From an uncultured Oscillospiraceae bacterium (GTDB taxonomy: Bacteria > Bacillota > Clostridia > Oscillospirales > Acutalibacteraceae), in assembly GCA_902462665.1 (NCBI GenBank), contig CABQCM010000033.1, positions 1 through 8,771 of the forward strand: a DNA stretch of 8,771 bases, read 5' to 3'. Below, one piece after another: positions 1 through 6,609 of this stretch. Under the pieces are notes generated by a model. That model had not been told where the DNA came from. It was given only the letters and a program-made list of their open reading frames with translations, and did not search any database. Position 1 is the stretch's first letter, and each line of letters begins with the position of its first letter. The position numbers were made by a program, and so were the translations under genes.

Positions 1-42
1 GCGGCACATGATTTTTTATATGACATATATGATTCTCGAGCG

Positions 43-94
43 AAAAAATGTGGGCGACAGCTTCTTTACGAAGCGCCGCCCACGGATCTTTTTT
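43..94. terminator. Bidirectional intrinsic terminator ending the glmS operon
   Basis: GTGGGCG at 50-56 pairs with CGCCCAC at 77-83, and an inner GCTTC/GAAGC stem closes a short loop. On the minus strand the stem is followed by an A and six T (49-43). On the plus strand a T6 run (89-94) follows five bases after the stem. It lies just after the stop codon of the minus-strand beta-helix gene (108), so it most likely ends that transcript. It could also stop plus-strand transcription entering from the left. The 42 bases to its left are AT-rich and show nothing I can name. Confidence 0.85.
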
Positions 95-107
95 GTATTA
101 CAGTGAA

Positions 108-779
108 TCAACGTTCTGTCTTAACTGCAACCTCGCCTTGACGTTTGTAGATAACGCCGGAGGGAACATAACCCCGCACCATAGAAAGGGGATAGATATT
201 ACTGTCTCGGCCGATGACCGAGCCAGGGTTAAGCACCGACCCGCAGCCCACTTCTACATTGTCGCCAAGAATCGCCCCAAACTTTTTCAGCCCGGTTTCT
301 ATGCGGCCATCGTTGGTTGCGACACAGACTAAAGTTTTATCCGACTTTACGTTCGAGGTAATGGAACCAGCCCCCATATGAGCGCGATATCCCAAAATAG
401 AATCGCCTACATAATTGTAATGAGGCACCTGTACACGGTCAAATAAAATTACGTTTTTTAATTCGGTAGAATTACCGACCACCGCGTTGCGCCCAACCAG
501 AGCGTTGCCTCGGATAAACGCGCAATGCCGCACCTCGGTGTCTGCTCCAATGATACAGGGACCGGTAATCGAAGCACTTGGGGCAACCTTAGCCGTGCGT
601 GCAATCCAAACAAATTCATCCGTATGCTCGTATTCGTCTGCTGGAAGTGTTTTCCCTAGCGAGACGATAAACTCGCCGATATGAGCGAGAGCCTCCCACG
701 GATAGGTGAGCTTTTCCAGTAGGGGAGCGGCCAAAGTATGAGAGAGATCAAGCAGCGAACCAACCGAGCACTCCATCAT
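108..779 (-). CDS. Standalone GlmU-like left-handed beta-helix acyltransferase
   Basis: A 223-residue hexapeptide-repeat protein. Residues 1-55 are helical; from about 60 to 210 there are repeated [IV]G-x4 turns of a left-handed beta helix. It resembles the C-terminal acetyltransferase half of GlmU: R90 (FIRGN), K108 (GNSTELKN), H120 and Y123 (PHYNYVGDS) and N143 (GAGSITSN) line up with E. coli GlmU R333, K351, H363 (catalytic base), Y366 and N386, as I recall that sequence. The N-terminal uridylyltransferase domain (LxAGxGTRM motif) is absent, so the common database label 'UDP-GlcNAc pyrophosphorylase' would be misleading. The likely reaction is acetyl transfer from acetyl-CoA to an amino sugar phosphate, possibly glucosamine-1-phosphate; the substrate is inferred. 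Its start overlaps the glmS stop (ATGA, 779-776), so the two are probably co-translated. A GGTGA motif (791-787) sits 7 nt before the first ATG; a second in-frame ATG follows directly. Confidence 0.85.
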   Translation of the reverse strand: MMECSVGSLLDLSHTLAAPLLEKLTYPWEALAHIGEFIVSLGKTLPADEYEHTDEFVWIARTAKVAPSASITGPCIIGADTEVRHCAFIRGNALVGRNAVVGNSTELKNVILFDRVQVPHYNYVGDSILGYRAHMGAGSITSNVKSDKTLVCVATNDGRIETGLKKFGAILGDNVEVGCGSVLNPGSVIGRDSNIYPLSMVRGYVPSGVIYKRQGEVAVKTER

Positions 780-2611
780 TCCACCGTCACCGACTTTGCC
801 AGATTACGGGGTTTATCCACATCGCACCCGCGGGCGACCGCCATATAATAACCGAGCATTTGCATAGGAACGACCTCAATGGAGGGCATAAACAATCCCT
901 TGGCACGCGGAAGGTAAATTACATGATCGCTGCATTCCTGAATGCCGGTATTATCCTCCGTAGTGATGGTCAACACCTGAGCGCCGCGAGCCTTAACCTC
1001 TTTAATGTTGGAGACGGTTTTGTCAACCAACTGATGGCAGCAAGCGAGCGCAACAACCAGGGTTCCCTCCTCAATCAGAGAAATGGTACCGTGCTTGAGT
1101 TCACCGGCGGCATAAGCCTCCGAATGGACGTAACTGACCTCCTTGAGCTTCAAGGAAGCCTCCAGCGCCACGGCATAGTCCACGTTGCGGCCCAAGTAAT
1201 AGGCGTGCTCGATATCCTTGAATTGTTCCGCCAGCTTGCGGATGACGGCGTCATTATCTTCAATGACTTTTTTCACCAAATCGGGCAGCTTGATCAAGGA
1301 AGCCAGCAGAGGCCGAATTTCATCCGAACCCATGCGGCCCAGCTTATTGGCAATGTACATACCAATGAGATACATCATGGAAAGCTGTGTGGAATAGGCC
1401 TTGGTGGTGGCGACCGCAATCTCCGGCCCAGCCCAAGTGTACAGTACGTCGTCCGACTCATTGGCAATCGAGGAGCCGACCACATTGACGATCGATAGAA
1501 TTCGTGCTCCGCGCCCTTTGGCCTCGCGCAAAGCGGCCAGAGTATCGGCCGTCTCGCCTGACTGGCTGATGATGATAACCAAATCGTGCTCGCCAACAAT
1601 GGGATCGCGATACCGGAATTCACTGGCCAGATCTACTTCGACGGGGATACGGGTCATCTTTTCGATGATGTATTTACCCACAATACCCACGTGGTAAGCG
1701 GAACCGCAGGCTACAATGTAAATGCGGTCCAGCGCCTCGAGCTGCTCACGGGTGAGATGAATTCCGTCCAAAGCAATATCTCCGGCGTCGTTAATGCGGG
1801 GAGAAATGGTATCCTGAAGCGCGCGAGGCTGCTCGTGGATTTCTTTGAGCATGAAATGCTCGTATCCGCCTTTTTCTGCGGCGGCAACGTCCCAGGTAAC
1901 CGTTTCGGCCTGCTTGATGACCGGCTCCAGATTTTCGGTATAAACCTTGACTTCAGAGGCGGTCAGATCAACAATTTCACCCTCGTTGAGATGATAGATC
2001 GTGCGGGTGTGAGATAGAATAGCCGGAATATCCGAGGCAATGTAATTTCCGTCTTCCCCCAATCCCACAATCAGGGGAGAGGCATTGCGAACGGCCACAA
2101 AACGGTCAGGATAGTCCGAGCAGAGAATGCCCAAAGCATACGAGCCTTCCAGCGCGTCCACCGTCTTTTTCACAGTTTTCAGCAGATCGCCATCATAATA
2201 TTTTTCCAACAGGTGAGCGATTACTTCCGTGTCGGTTTCCGATTGGAAGGTTACGCCGGAGGCAATCAGTTCATTTTTAATGGATATGTAATTTTCGATA
2301 ATGCCGTTGTGAACCACAGCAAACCGACCGCTGCTGCTCATATGAGGATGCGAATTCTCATCCGACGGTTTGCCGTGGGTGGCCCAGCGGGTGTGACCGA
2401 TGCCGAGATGGGACTCCACCTTCGCGCCGCCGTCCAGCATATCGCTGAGGATTTGCAGACGTCCGCGCGCCTTGGAGATGCCAATCTTCTGATCGTCTCC
2501 CATATAAGCAATTCCAGCCGAATCGTATCCGCGATATTCCAAACGGGACAGACCGTCCAGCAGAATGGGCGCCACCTGTTCCTTACCTACGTATCCAACG
2601 ATACCGCACAT
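776..2611 (-). CDS. glmS: Glutamine-fructose-6-phosphate aminotransferase (isomerizing)
   Basis: A 611-residue GlmS, close to the usual ~600-610. It makes glucosamine-6-phosphate from fructose-6-phosphate and glutamine, the first committed step to UDP-GlcNAc and peptidoglycan, in the cytoplasm. The protein begins MCGIVGYVG, so Cys2 becomes the N-terminal catalytic nucleophile of the glutaminase domain (about 1-230), which also shows RGYDSAG (27-33), GHTRWATHG (72-80) and HNGIIEN (101-107). Two sugar-isomerase (SIS) domains follow, with ACGSAYH (301-307), SQSGETADT (349-357) and ELKHG (504-508). It ends in the family C-terminus DVDKPRNLAKSVTVE. The frame is open for 126 more codons upstream, but that stretch runs through the promoter and into ytvI. 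The start at 2611 has AAGGAG (2626-2621) nine bases ahead and matches the processed N-terminus. No glmS ribozyme precedes it. Confidence 0.98.
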   Translation of the reverse strand: MCGIVGYVGKEQVAPILLDGLSRLEYRGYDSAGIAYMGDDQKIGISKARGRLQILSDMLDGGAKVESHLGIGHTRWATHGKPSDENSHPHMSSSGRFAVVHNGIIENYISIKNELIASGVTFQSETDTEVIAHLLEKYYDGDLLKTVKKTVDALEGSYALGILCSDYPDRFVAVRNASPLIVGLGEDGNYIASDIPAILSHTRTIYHLNEGEIVDLTASEVKVYTENLEPVIKQAETVTWDVAAAEKGGYEHFMLKEIHEQPRALQDTISPRINDAGDIALDGIHLTREQLEALDRIYIVACGSAYHVGIVGKYIIEKMTRIPVEVDLASEFRYRDPIVGEHDLVIIISQSGETADTLAALREAKGRGARILSIVNVVGSSIANESDDVLYTWAGPEIAVATTKAYSTQLSMMYLIGMYIANKLGRMGSDEIRPLLASLIKLPDLVKKVIEDNDAVIRKLAEQFKDIEHAYYLGRNVDYAVALEASLKLKEVSYVHSEAYAAGELKHGTISLIEEGTLVVALACCHQLVDKTVSNIKEVKARGAQVLTITTEDNTGIQECSDHVIYLPRAKGLFMPSIEVVPMQMLGYYMAVARGCDVDKPRNLAKSVTVE

Positions 2612-2681
2612 AACCAAATACTCCTTACATTTTACGAAATTCGCCGCCCCGCCGCCGCGTGCGGCAGATAAAGGGCTACTT
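2612..2681 (-). promoter_or_regulatory. Short GC-rich glmS leader with hairpin and G-run cluster
   Basis: From the predicted start site (about 2681) to the glmS ATG the leader is about 70 nt. It contains an imperfect palindrome GCCGCACGCGGC (2665-2654) that runs into GGCGGCGGGGCGG (2656-2644), four short G runs separated by single C. The leading GCCGC can pair with more than one GCGGC copy, so alternative stems are possible. The Shine-Dalgarno AAGGAG (2626-2621) lies 17 nt after the last GG. Its strong GC bias contrasts with the AT-rich promoter beside it. A regulatory role is inferred only. Confidence 0.4.
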
Positions 2682-2687
2682 GTTATC

Positions 2688-2716
2688 ATTATACCCGCAA
2701 AAGGCCCTCTTTGCAA
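2688..2716 (-). promoter_or_regulatory. Sigma-A type promoter of glmS
   Basis: On the minus strand: TTGCAA (2716-2711), a 17-bp spacer, then a perfect TATAAT (2693-2688). Transcription should start near 2681-2680. This lets glmS and its beta-helix partner be transcribed independently of ytvI, whose stop codon is only about 30 bp upstream of the -35 box. Confidence 0.85.
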
Positions 2717-2742
2717 GTATTTCTTGCCACAGGCTTTTTGCC

Positions 2743-3825
2743 TTATTTCCAGATGTGGATTAGGTCGTTTTCTTGCAGCTTCATGACAATGATAATGAGA
2801 ATTGGGAAAGCAAACATACCGAGCACCCCAAAAATTTGAAGCCCCAGGTACATAGACAGAAGGGTGACGATCGCTGGAATGCCGACTTGCCGGCCGATGA
2901 TTTTGGGCTCGATGATATTGCGAATTACGGTAATGATGGCATACACGATAAAAAGTGACAGGGCGCGAATCCAGTTGCCGGCAATACATTCAATAATGAC
3001 CCAGGGAATCATGATTCCACCGGTCCCCAGTACCGGAAGGATATCAAACACCGCGATTACCAGCGCAATCGCTATTGCGTAATCCACACGGATAATGGAA
3101 AGGCCAATGGCCAATTCGCCAAAGGTAATGCACATAATAATGAGATAGCCGCGCAGCATTTTCAAAATATTTTCTGTAAACAAACGCTTGGATTTCATCA
3201 CAATTTCTTTGTGCTTGGGGGAGAGCTGGCGCAGTATGAAGGCGGTAATCTGATTGTAACCCGAGGTAATGAAGCAGCAGGCGATAATGGTAATGATAAA
3301 AGCGATAATGATGCCGGGCGTCCCGGCGATAATGGATTTGGCGGTGCTGGTTAACGCGTCGGAAGCCATACCCAGCCCGGCCGACATCAGTTCCCCCGGC
3401 ATGGTTTCCATTGTGCTGGACAGACCGTCGGGTAGCGTGATCAGCCAGCCGCTGAATTTTTCACTCACCGACGAAAACAGATCGGACAGAGAGGGAACCA
3501 GCCCCGAAAGCCAGTCAACCAGTCCTTTCAGCTCCCGATATCCATAATATCCGGCCAGAATCAGCAGGGAGAAGCCGGCTGAAAGAATCACCACCACCAA
3601 AACCACCGACCAGATACCGCGCGGGATTTTGGACTTTTTATGAAGCCAGGCAACCGGACGCTGCAGCGCAATTGCACAAAGAAAACCAATAACAAAAGGC
3701 ATGAGCCATAAAAAGGTGAATTTTAAGCATAACGCCAATAGGGCCACAATGATCGCAACATAAAAGAAATTTATAATAAACTCACGCCGTTTTTCGATAA
3801 ATCCATGGTCTAGCATTTCCGCCAT
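2743..3825 (-). CDS. ytvI: YtvI-type AI-2E family membrane transporter
   Basis: A 360-residue polytopic membrane protein of the AI-2E/UPF0118 exporter family, most like the sporulation integral membrane protein YtvI. Hydrophobic segments lie near 16-34, 36-53, 72-92, 170-188, 225-245, 248-280, 288-304 and 318-348. A hydrophilic, helix-prone region (about 95-168) separates the third from the fourth, as is usual. The family signatures DILPVLGTGG (261-270) and EPKIIGRQVGIP (306-317) are present. The substrate is not known; some family members export autoinducer-2 or ions. In Bacillus ytvI belongs to the sporulation regulon, but the promoter seen here looks vegetative. The gene lies between the AraC regulator and glmS without an obvious terminator on either side. 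The start could be 3825 or the ATG three codons further in at 3816. Confidence 0.9.
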   Translation of the reverse strand: MAEMLDHGFIEKRREFIINFFYVAIIVALLALCLKFTFLWLMPFVIGFLCAIALQRPVAWLHKKSKIPRGIWSVVLVVVILSAGFSLLILAGYYGYRELKGLVDWLSGLVPSLSDLFSSVSEKFSGWLITLPDGLSSTMETMPGELMSAGLGMASDALTSTAKSIIAGTPGIIIAFIITIIACCFITSGYNQITAFILRQLSPKHKEIVMKSKRLFTENILKMLRGYLIIMCITFGELAIGLSIIRVDYAIAIALVIAVFDILPVLGTGGIMIPWVIIECIAGNWIRALSLFIVYAIITVIRNIIEPKIIGRQVGIPAIVTLLSMYLGLQIFGVLGMFAFPILIIIVMKLQENDLIHIWK

Positions 3826-3828
3826 CCC

Positions 3829-3834
3829 CCTCCT
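3829..3834 (-). promoter_or_regulatory. Ribosome binding site of ytvI; start ambiguous
   Basis: A perfect AGGAGG lies only 3 nt before the ATG at 3825, which is short, and 12 nt before the in-frame ATG at 3816, which is long. The extra G residues after it (AGGAGGGGG) allow other pairing registers. I keep 3825 as the start but the two cannot be separated from sequence alone. Confidence 0.7.
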
Positions 3835-3854
3835 AAAGCATGGTTATTGTTACC

Positions 3855-3883
3855 ATATTACCTTATTTTACTCGATGATGCAA
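3855..3883 (-). promoter_or_regulatory. Promoter of ytvI with imperfect palindrome at the start site
   Basis: On the minus strand: TTGCAT (3883-3878), 17-bp spacer, TAATAT (3860-3855). The start site is predicted near 3850. An imperfect palindrome, ATGGT and ACCAT arms around AACAATA (3856-3840), covers the downstream edge of the -10 box and the start site, where a repressor could bind. No protein can be assigned to it. Confidence 0.7.
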
Positions 3884-3924
3884 CGACAAGATGATAACAA
3901 ACACCAAACTTTCCAAGTATAGGC

Positions 3925-4824
3925 TCATTCCAGCTCCTCGACCGTCAGCTTTCCGCGAGAACGATAAAAGGTAGGCGGAACTCCTTCTTCCTTCGCAAAG
4001 GTTCTGGAAAACGCGTTGGTGCTGCTGAATCCAAGAAGATCCGAGATCTGCGCAATGCTCATCGAGGTGAACGAAATGAATTCCTTTGCCTTATTGATAC
4101 GCACCGTGCGCGCATAGCTCATGGGCGGAACGCCGTAAATCTGTTTGAATACCCGCAGCAAATGAAATTTACTGATATGAAAATGCTCGGCCAATTCCTC
4201 CAGTGTCACCGCATGAGAATAATTTTCATCCAAATACCGCTTGACCTGCTGATATTCTGAAGCTACCACGGTCAGGTTGGGGTATTGCTCCATGCGGACT
4301 TCGCGCAGCAAATAGGCCCAAAGGGCAAGAAATTTGCTTTTTGTTTCAATTTGATACAATGGTTCCCGTGCGGTATGGGTGTTAATCACATCAAAAAGTA
4401 GGCGTTCAAACTCCAATAAATTACTTACGGCAATACGGTCCGGCATCTCCATTTCGCAGCCAGGCGCGGTAATATCATCGCGTATCATAGCAATCTCTCT
4501 TTGGTTTAATGTCTCTCTTGGCTGAAAATTGACCTTGACCTGCTCGGAATCCTCCTGTGCAATCAGATCAAAATGAATGTGCGGCTGATGAAGCTTGCTG
4601 CATCCCAGCAGGGAGATGGAATGCCGTTTGCCCGGCTTCAATAAAAAAATAGAACCTGCTTTGGCGTGATAGACCTCGTCTTCTATGGTAATACGTACTG
4701 CGCCCTCCTTAATATACAAAAGTTCCCAGTCAAATATAATCCGTTCGGGAACCTCCCACGGCGCGGCACAATAATTGTTCCATGCTACGCGAATATAAGG
4801 ACAAAGCGATTGAAAGGAATTCAT
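3925..4824 (-). CDS. AraC-family transcriptional regulator with cupin sensor domain
   Basis: A 299-residue AraC/XylS regulator. The N-terminal part (about 25-90) is a cupin-like ligand pocket (DWELLYIKEGAVRI, then GSIFLLKPGKRHSI, PHIHFDL), typical of regulators that sense sugars or small metabolites. The C-terminal part (about 190-290) is the double helix-turn-helix DNA-binding domain: helix-turn-helix 1 around 207-228 (TLEELAEHFHISKFHLLRVF) and helix-turn-helix 2 around 256-277 (SIAQISDLLGFSSTNAFSRTF), followed by the usual GVPPTFYR. The start MNSFQ is fixed by AGGAGG (4835-4830) five bases upstream. A longer in-frame start at 4890 overlaps the gene's own -10 box, so it would not be transcribed. 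It is divergent from the amidohydrolase operon, the usual arrangement for a local regulator. The effector is not known. Confidence 0.93.
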   Translation of the reverse strand: MNSFQSLCPYIRVAWNNYCAAPWEVPERIIFDWELLYIKEGAVRITIEDEVYHAKAGSIFLLKPGKRHSISLLGCSKLHQPHIHFDLIAQEDSEQVKVNFQPRETLNQREIAMIRDDITAPGCEMEMPDRIAVSNLLEFERLLFDVINTHTAREPLYQIETKSKFLALWAYLLREVRMEQYPNLTVVASEYQQVKRYLDENYSHAVTLEELAEHFHISKFHLLRVFKQIYGVPPMSYARTVRINKAKEFISFTSMSIAQISDLLGFSSTNAFSRTFAKEEGVPPTFYRSRGKLTVEELE

Positions 4825-4875
4825 AATTTCCTCCTCCGTTTGAGCAGCAAAAATCATTTTGTACTTATGAACTCC

Positions 4876-4904
4876 ATTATATGGCAACATGCGGCTGAAA
4901 GCAA
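4876..4904 (-). promoter_or_regulatory. Promoter of the AraC-family regulator
   Basis: On the minus strand: TTGCTT (4904-4899), 17-bp spacer, perfect TATAAT (4881-4876). The start site is expected near 4869, giving a leader of about 45 nt before the ATG at 4824. This position rules out the upstream ATG at 4890. Confidence 0.85.
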
Positions 4905-4915
4905 GAACATAATTC

Positions 4916-4930
4916 CAGCTATGGTAGCTG
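4916..4930. repeat. Inverted repeat CAGCTA-N3-TAGCTG in the divergent control region
   Basis: Perfect 6-bp arms with a 3-bp spacer, placed 12 bp upstream of the regulator's -35 box and about 48 bp upstream of the amidohydrolase -35 box. This is a position from which a regulator could act on either promoter. A candidate operator only. Confidence 0.5.
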
Positions 4931-4937
4931 CTAACGT

Positions 4938-4959
4938 CCGAAAATGTCGGCTGACCGAC
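4938..4959. repeat. Two overlapping inverted repeats, candidate operator
   Basis: CCGA-N5-TCGG (4938-4950) overlaps GTCGG-N4-CCGAC (4946-4959), so the central GTCGG arm is shared. The second ends 18 bp upstream of the amidohydrolase -35 box, a typical activator position. The heptamer CGGCTGA inside it (4948-4954) also occurs at 4892-4898, within the regulator's own promoter spacer. This could be an autoregulatory half-site, though a 7-bp match may be chance. Confidence 0.5.
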
Positions 4960-4977
4960 GCTGTTTTATATTTTATC

Positions 4978-5006
4978 TTGTGCAAGAAAGCCGTACGTGT
5001 TATAAT
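4978..5006 (+). promoter_or_regulatory. Extended -10 promoter of the amidohydrolase-trmK-nif3-pdxK operon
   Basis: TTGTGC (4978-4983), 17-bp spacer, TATAAT (5001-5006), with TG at 4998-4999 giving an extended -10 (TGTTATAAT). The start site is expected near 5013, leaving a leader of about 54 nt before the ATG at 5067. No other convincing promoter was seen between here and the kinase gene, so this probably drives the whole run. Confidence 0.85.
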
Positions 5007-5066
5007 AAATATTAATATATGAGCAATTATTTTGTAATCCTGGCAATAAAGGAGACGAACACGGTC

Positions 5067-5864
5067 ATGCAGCCCATTATTGACGCACATTGTCATATTT
5101 ACCCAGACAAAATTGCCGAGCGCGCAGCGAACAGTATTGGAAAATTTTATGATATTCCCATGAACCTTGACGGACGCGTGGACACTCTGCTTCGGGAGGA
5201 AAAGAAGGCTGGAATTACTCATTTTCTGGTGCATTCCGTCTCAACGCATCCCTCGCAGGTGAAAAATATCAACGAATTCATTGCCTCTCAGGTAGCGCAT
5301 AGCGGCGGTTGTATGACCGGCTTCGGTACGCTTCATCCGGATAGTCCCACCATGGACGAAGATCTTGAGCATCTGATTGAATTGGGGCTCAAAGGGGTGA
5401 AAATTCATCCTGATGTACAGGGCTTTGCACTCGACAGTGAAAAATCCCTTGCGATGTGCGAGCGGCTGGTGGGCCGTCTGCCGGTGTTGGTACATACCGG
5501 AGACTATCGCTATTCTTTTTCCAATCCGCCGCAGGTGTCTCGCTTTTTGGAGGCGCTTCCCGGGCTAACGGTTATTGGAGCGCATTTTGGCGGTTGGTCG
5601 ATTTGGGAAGAAGCCACGCAGGCTCTTGCAAAATACGATAATCTGTTGGTAGACTGTTCCTCTTCGCTCTATGCGTTGACACCGTCTGCAGCAAAGCAGT
5701 TGTTTTATCAATATGGCCCCGAGCGAGTGCTGTTTGGTACTGATTATCCCATGTGGAACCCCACGGAAGAGCTGGAGCGCTTTGCCGCAGTGGGGCTTAC
5801 GCAGCGGGAGCAGCGTATGGTGCTATACGAAAATGCCGCCAGATTGTTGGGGCTTAGGCTGTGA
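5067..5864 (+). CDS. Metal-dependent amidohydrolase, COG2159 type
   Basis: A 265-residue TIM-barrel amidohydrolase. The ligands expected of the superfamily are in order: HxH near the N-terminus (DAHCH, H8 and H10), a KIHP motif (K112, H114), H143 (LVHTGD), H173 (IGAHFGG) and the catalytic Asp D226 (FGTDYP). It should bind a divalent metal and hydrolyse, or in related subfamilies decarboxylate, a small cytoplasmic substrate, which I cannot name. No signal peptide. The start at 5067 puts HxH at the usual place; AGGAG (5050-5054) lies 12 nt upstream, slightly far. An in-frame ATG at 5019 would add 16 residues but sits only a few bases from the predicted transcript start and has no ribosome site. 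It is the first gene after the divergent AraC regulator, so it is that regulator's most likely target. Its stop overlaps the trmK start. Confidence 0.9.
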   Translation: MQPIIDAHCHIYPDKIAERAANSIGKFYDIPMNLDGRVDTLLREEKKAGITHFLVHSVSTHPSQVKNINEFIASQVAHSGGCMTGFGTLHPDSPTMDEDLEHLIELGLKGVKIHPDVQGFALDSEKSLAMCERLVGRLPVLVHTGDYRYSFSNPPQVSRFLEALPGLTVIGAHFGGWSIWEEATQALAKYDNLLVDCSSSLYALTPSAAKQLFYQYGPERVLFGTDYPMWNPTEELERFAAVGLTQREQRMVLYENAARLLGLRL

Positions 5865-6595
5865 GCGGGGAATGGCTGGCCGGTCTGGACGGGCGGCTGC
5901 GTTTGGCGGCTCAAATGGTCCCGCTGGGGGCCAGGACGGCCGACGTAGGCTGCGATCATGCCCGGCTGCCCATTGCTTTGGTGCGCAGTGGCCGCTGCCC
6001 TTTGGTAATTGCGAGCGACCTTCGGCAAGGGCCACTGAAATCGGCGCGGGATAATGTTGTCCGTGCGGGGCTGGAAGAGAAAATTCAGTTGCGCCAGTGC
6101 GACGGTCTCGACGGTATTGCGCCCGGTGAGGTCGATTGCGTGGTGATGGCCGGGATGGGCGGCATCCTGATAACGCAAATCATTGCACGCGCTTCCTGGC
6201 TGAAAGATCCGGCAGTGTGCCTCGTATTGCAGCCGATGAGCGACGCGCATCTGGTTCGCCAGGCCTTGTGGGAGAGCGGCTTTGCCTTAGAGCAGGAGCA
6301 GGCGGCTACCGCCAACCACCGGGTTTATACTGTCATGCGCTGTCGCTATACTGGCCGGATCACCGAGGCTACGCTGGCAGAGTGCTATGCCGGGCTGCTT
6401 CCGCTTGGTGGTCGGCAGGAGAGCTTGCGCTTGGAGCGAGAGGTGCGTGCGTTGAATGTGCAGATTGACGGAGTGAGCCGTGCGGGAAAAGAACCTCGAC
6501 GGTTACAGGAACTGATCGGCATTCGCGATGAACTATGTGAGATGCTTGCACGTATGCCTTGTGCATCGAAACCGAAAGAAGAAATCCGCAAGTAA
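5861..6595 (+). CDS. trmK: tRNA (adenine(22)-N1)-methyltransferase
   Basis: A 244-residue TrmK (COG2384, YqfN in Bacillus), which uses S-adenosylmethionine to methylate N1 of A22 in the D-loop of certain tRNAs. The Rossmann methyltransferase domain shows the SAM-binding motif TADVGCDHARLP (26-37), the acidic residue D53 (ASDL), AGMGG (97-101) with the following LI, and LQPM (123-126). The family's YTVMR follows at 156-160. A C-terminal helical, charged coiled-coil tail (about 165-244) is typical and is thought to help bind tRNA. Translation begins with GTG, and its GTGA overlaps the amidohydrolase stop by 4 bp. There is only a weak GGGG eight bases upstream, so it relies on translational coupling. 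Nif3 directly follows, as in many Firmicutes. Confidence 0.95.
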   Translation: MSGEWLAGLDGRLRLAAQMVPLGARTADVGCDHARLPIALVRSGRCPLVIASDLRQGPLKSARDNVVRAGLEEKIQLRQCDGLDGIAPGEVDCVVMAGMGGILITQIIARASWLKDPAVCLVLQPMSDAHLVRQALWESGFALEQEQAATANHRVYTVMRCRYTGRITEATLAECYAGLLPLGGRQESLRLEREVRALNVQIDGVSRAGKEPRRLQELIGIRDELCEMLARMPCASKPKEEIRK

Positions 6596-6599
6596 GAAT

Positions 6600-6605
6600 G
6601 GTGAT
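6600..6605 (+). promoter_or_regulatory. Ribosome binding site deciding the nif3 start
   Basis: GGTGAT matches the right-hand part of the full Shine-Dalgarno AAGGAGGTGATC and lies 4 nt before the ATG at 6610. The alternative ATG at 6598, two bases after the trmK stop, has no site at proper distance. The motif therefore favours 6610. Confidence 0.5.
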
Positions 6606-6609
6606 TATC

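Noticed and set aside
860..1498. Open frame of 212 codons on the plus strand
   Set aside because: It lies wholly antisense to glmS, whose protein is unmistakable here, and its translation resembles no family I know.
2713..2742. Hairpins GCAAG-N5-CTTGC and GGCAAAAAGCC as a ytvI terminator
   Set aside because: The stems are short, there is no T run after them on the minus strand, and the first overlaps the glmS -35 box.
2612..2989. 126-codon N-terminal extension of glmS
   Set aside because: The extension runs through the glmS promoter and into the ytvI coding region, and GlmS needs Cys directly after the initiator Met at 2611.
4825..4890. Longer start for the AraC regulator at 4890
   Set aside because: That ATG overlaps the gene's -10 region, so it would not be in the mRNA; the ATG at 4824 has a perfect ribosome site.
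5019..5066. 16-residue N-terminal extension of the amidohydrolase
   Set aside because: The ATG at 5019 is only a few bases after the predicted transcript start and lacks a ribosome site; the HxH motif normally lies within about ten residues of the N-terminus.
5744..6250. 168-codon antisense frame over the amidohydrolase end and trmK
   Set aside because: Both sense-strand proteins are well supported, and the antisense translation shows no domain features.
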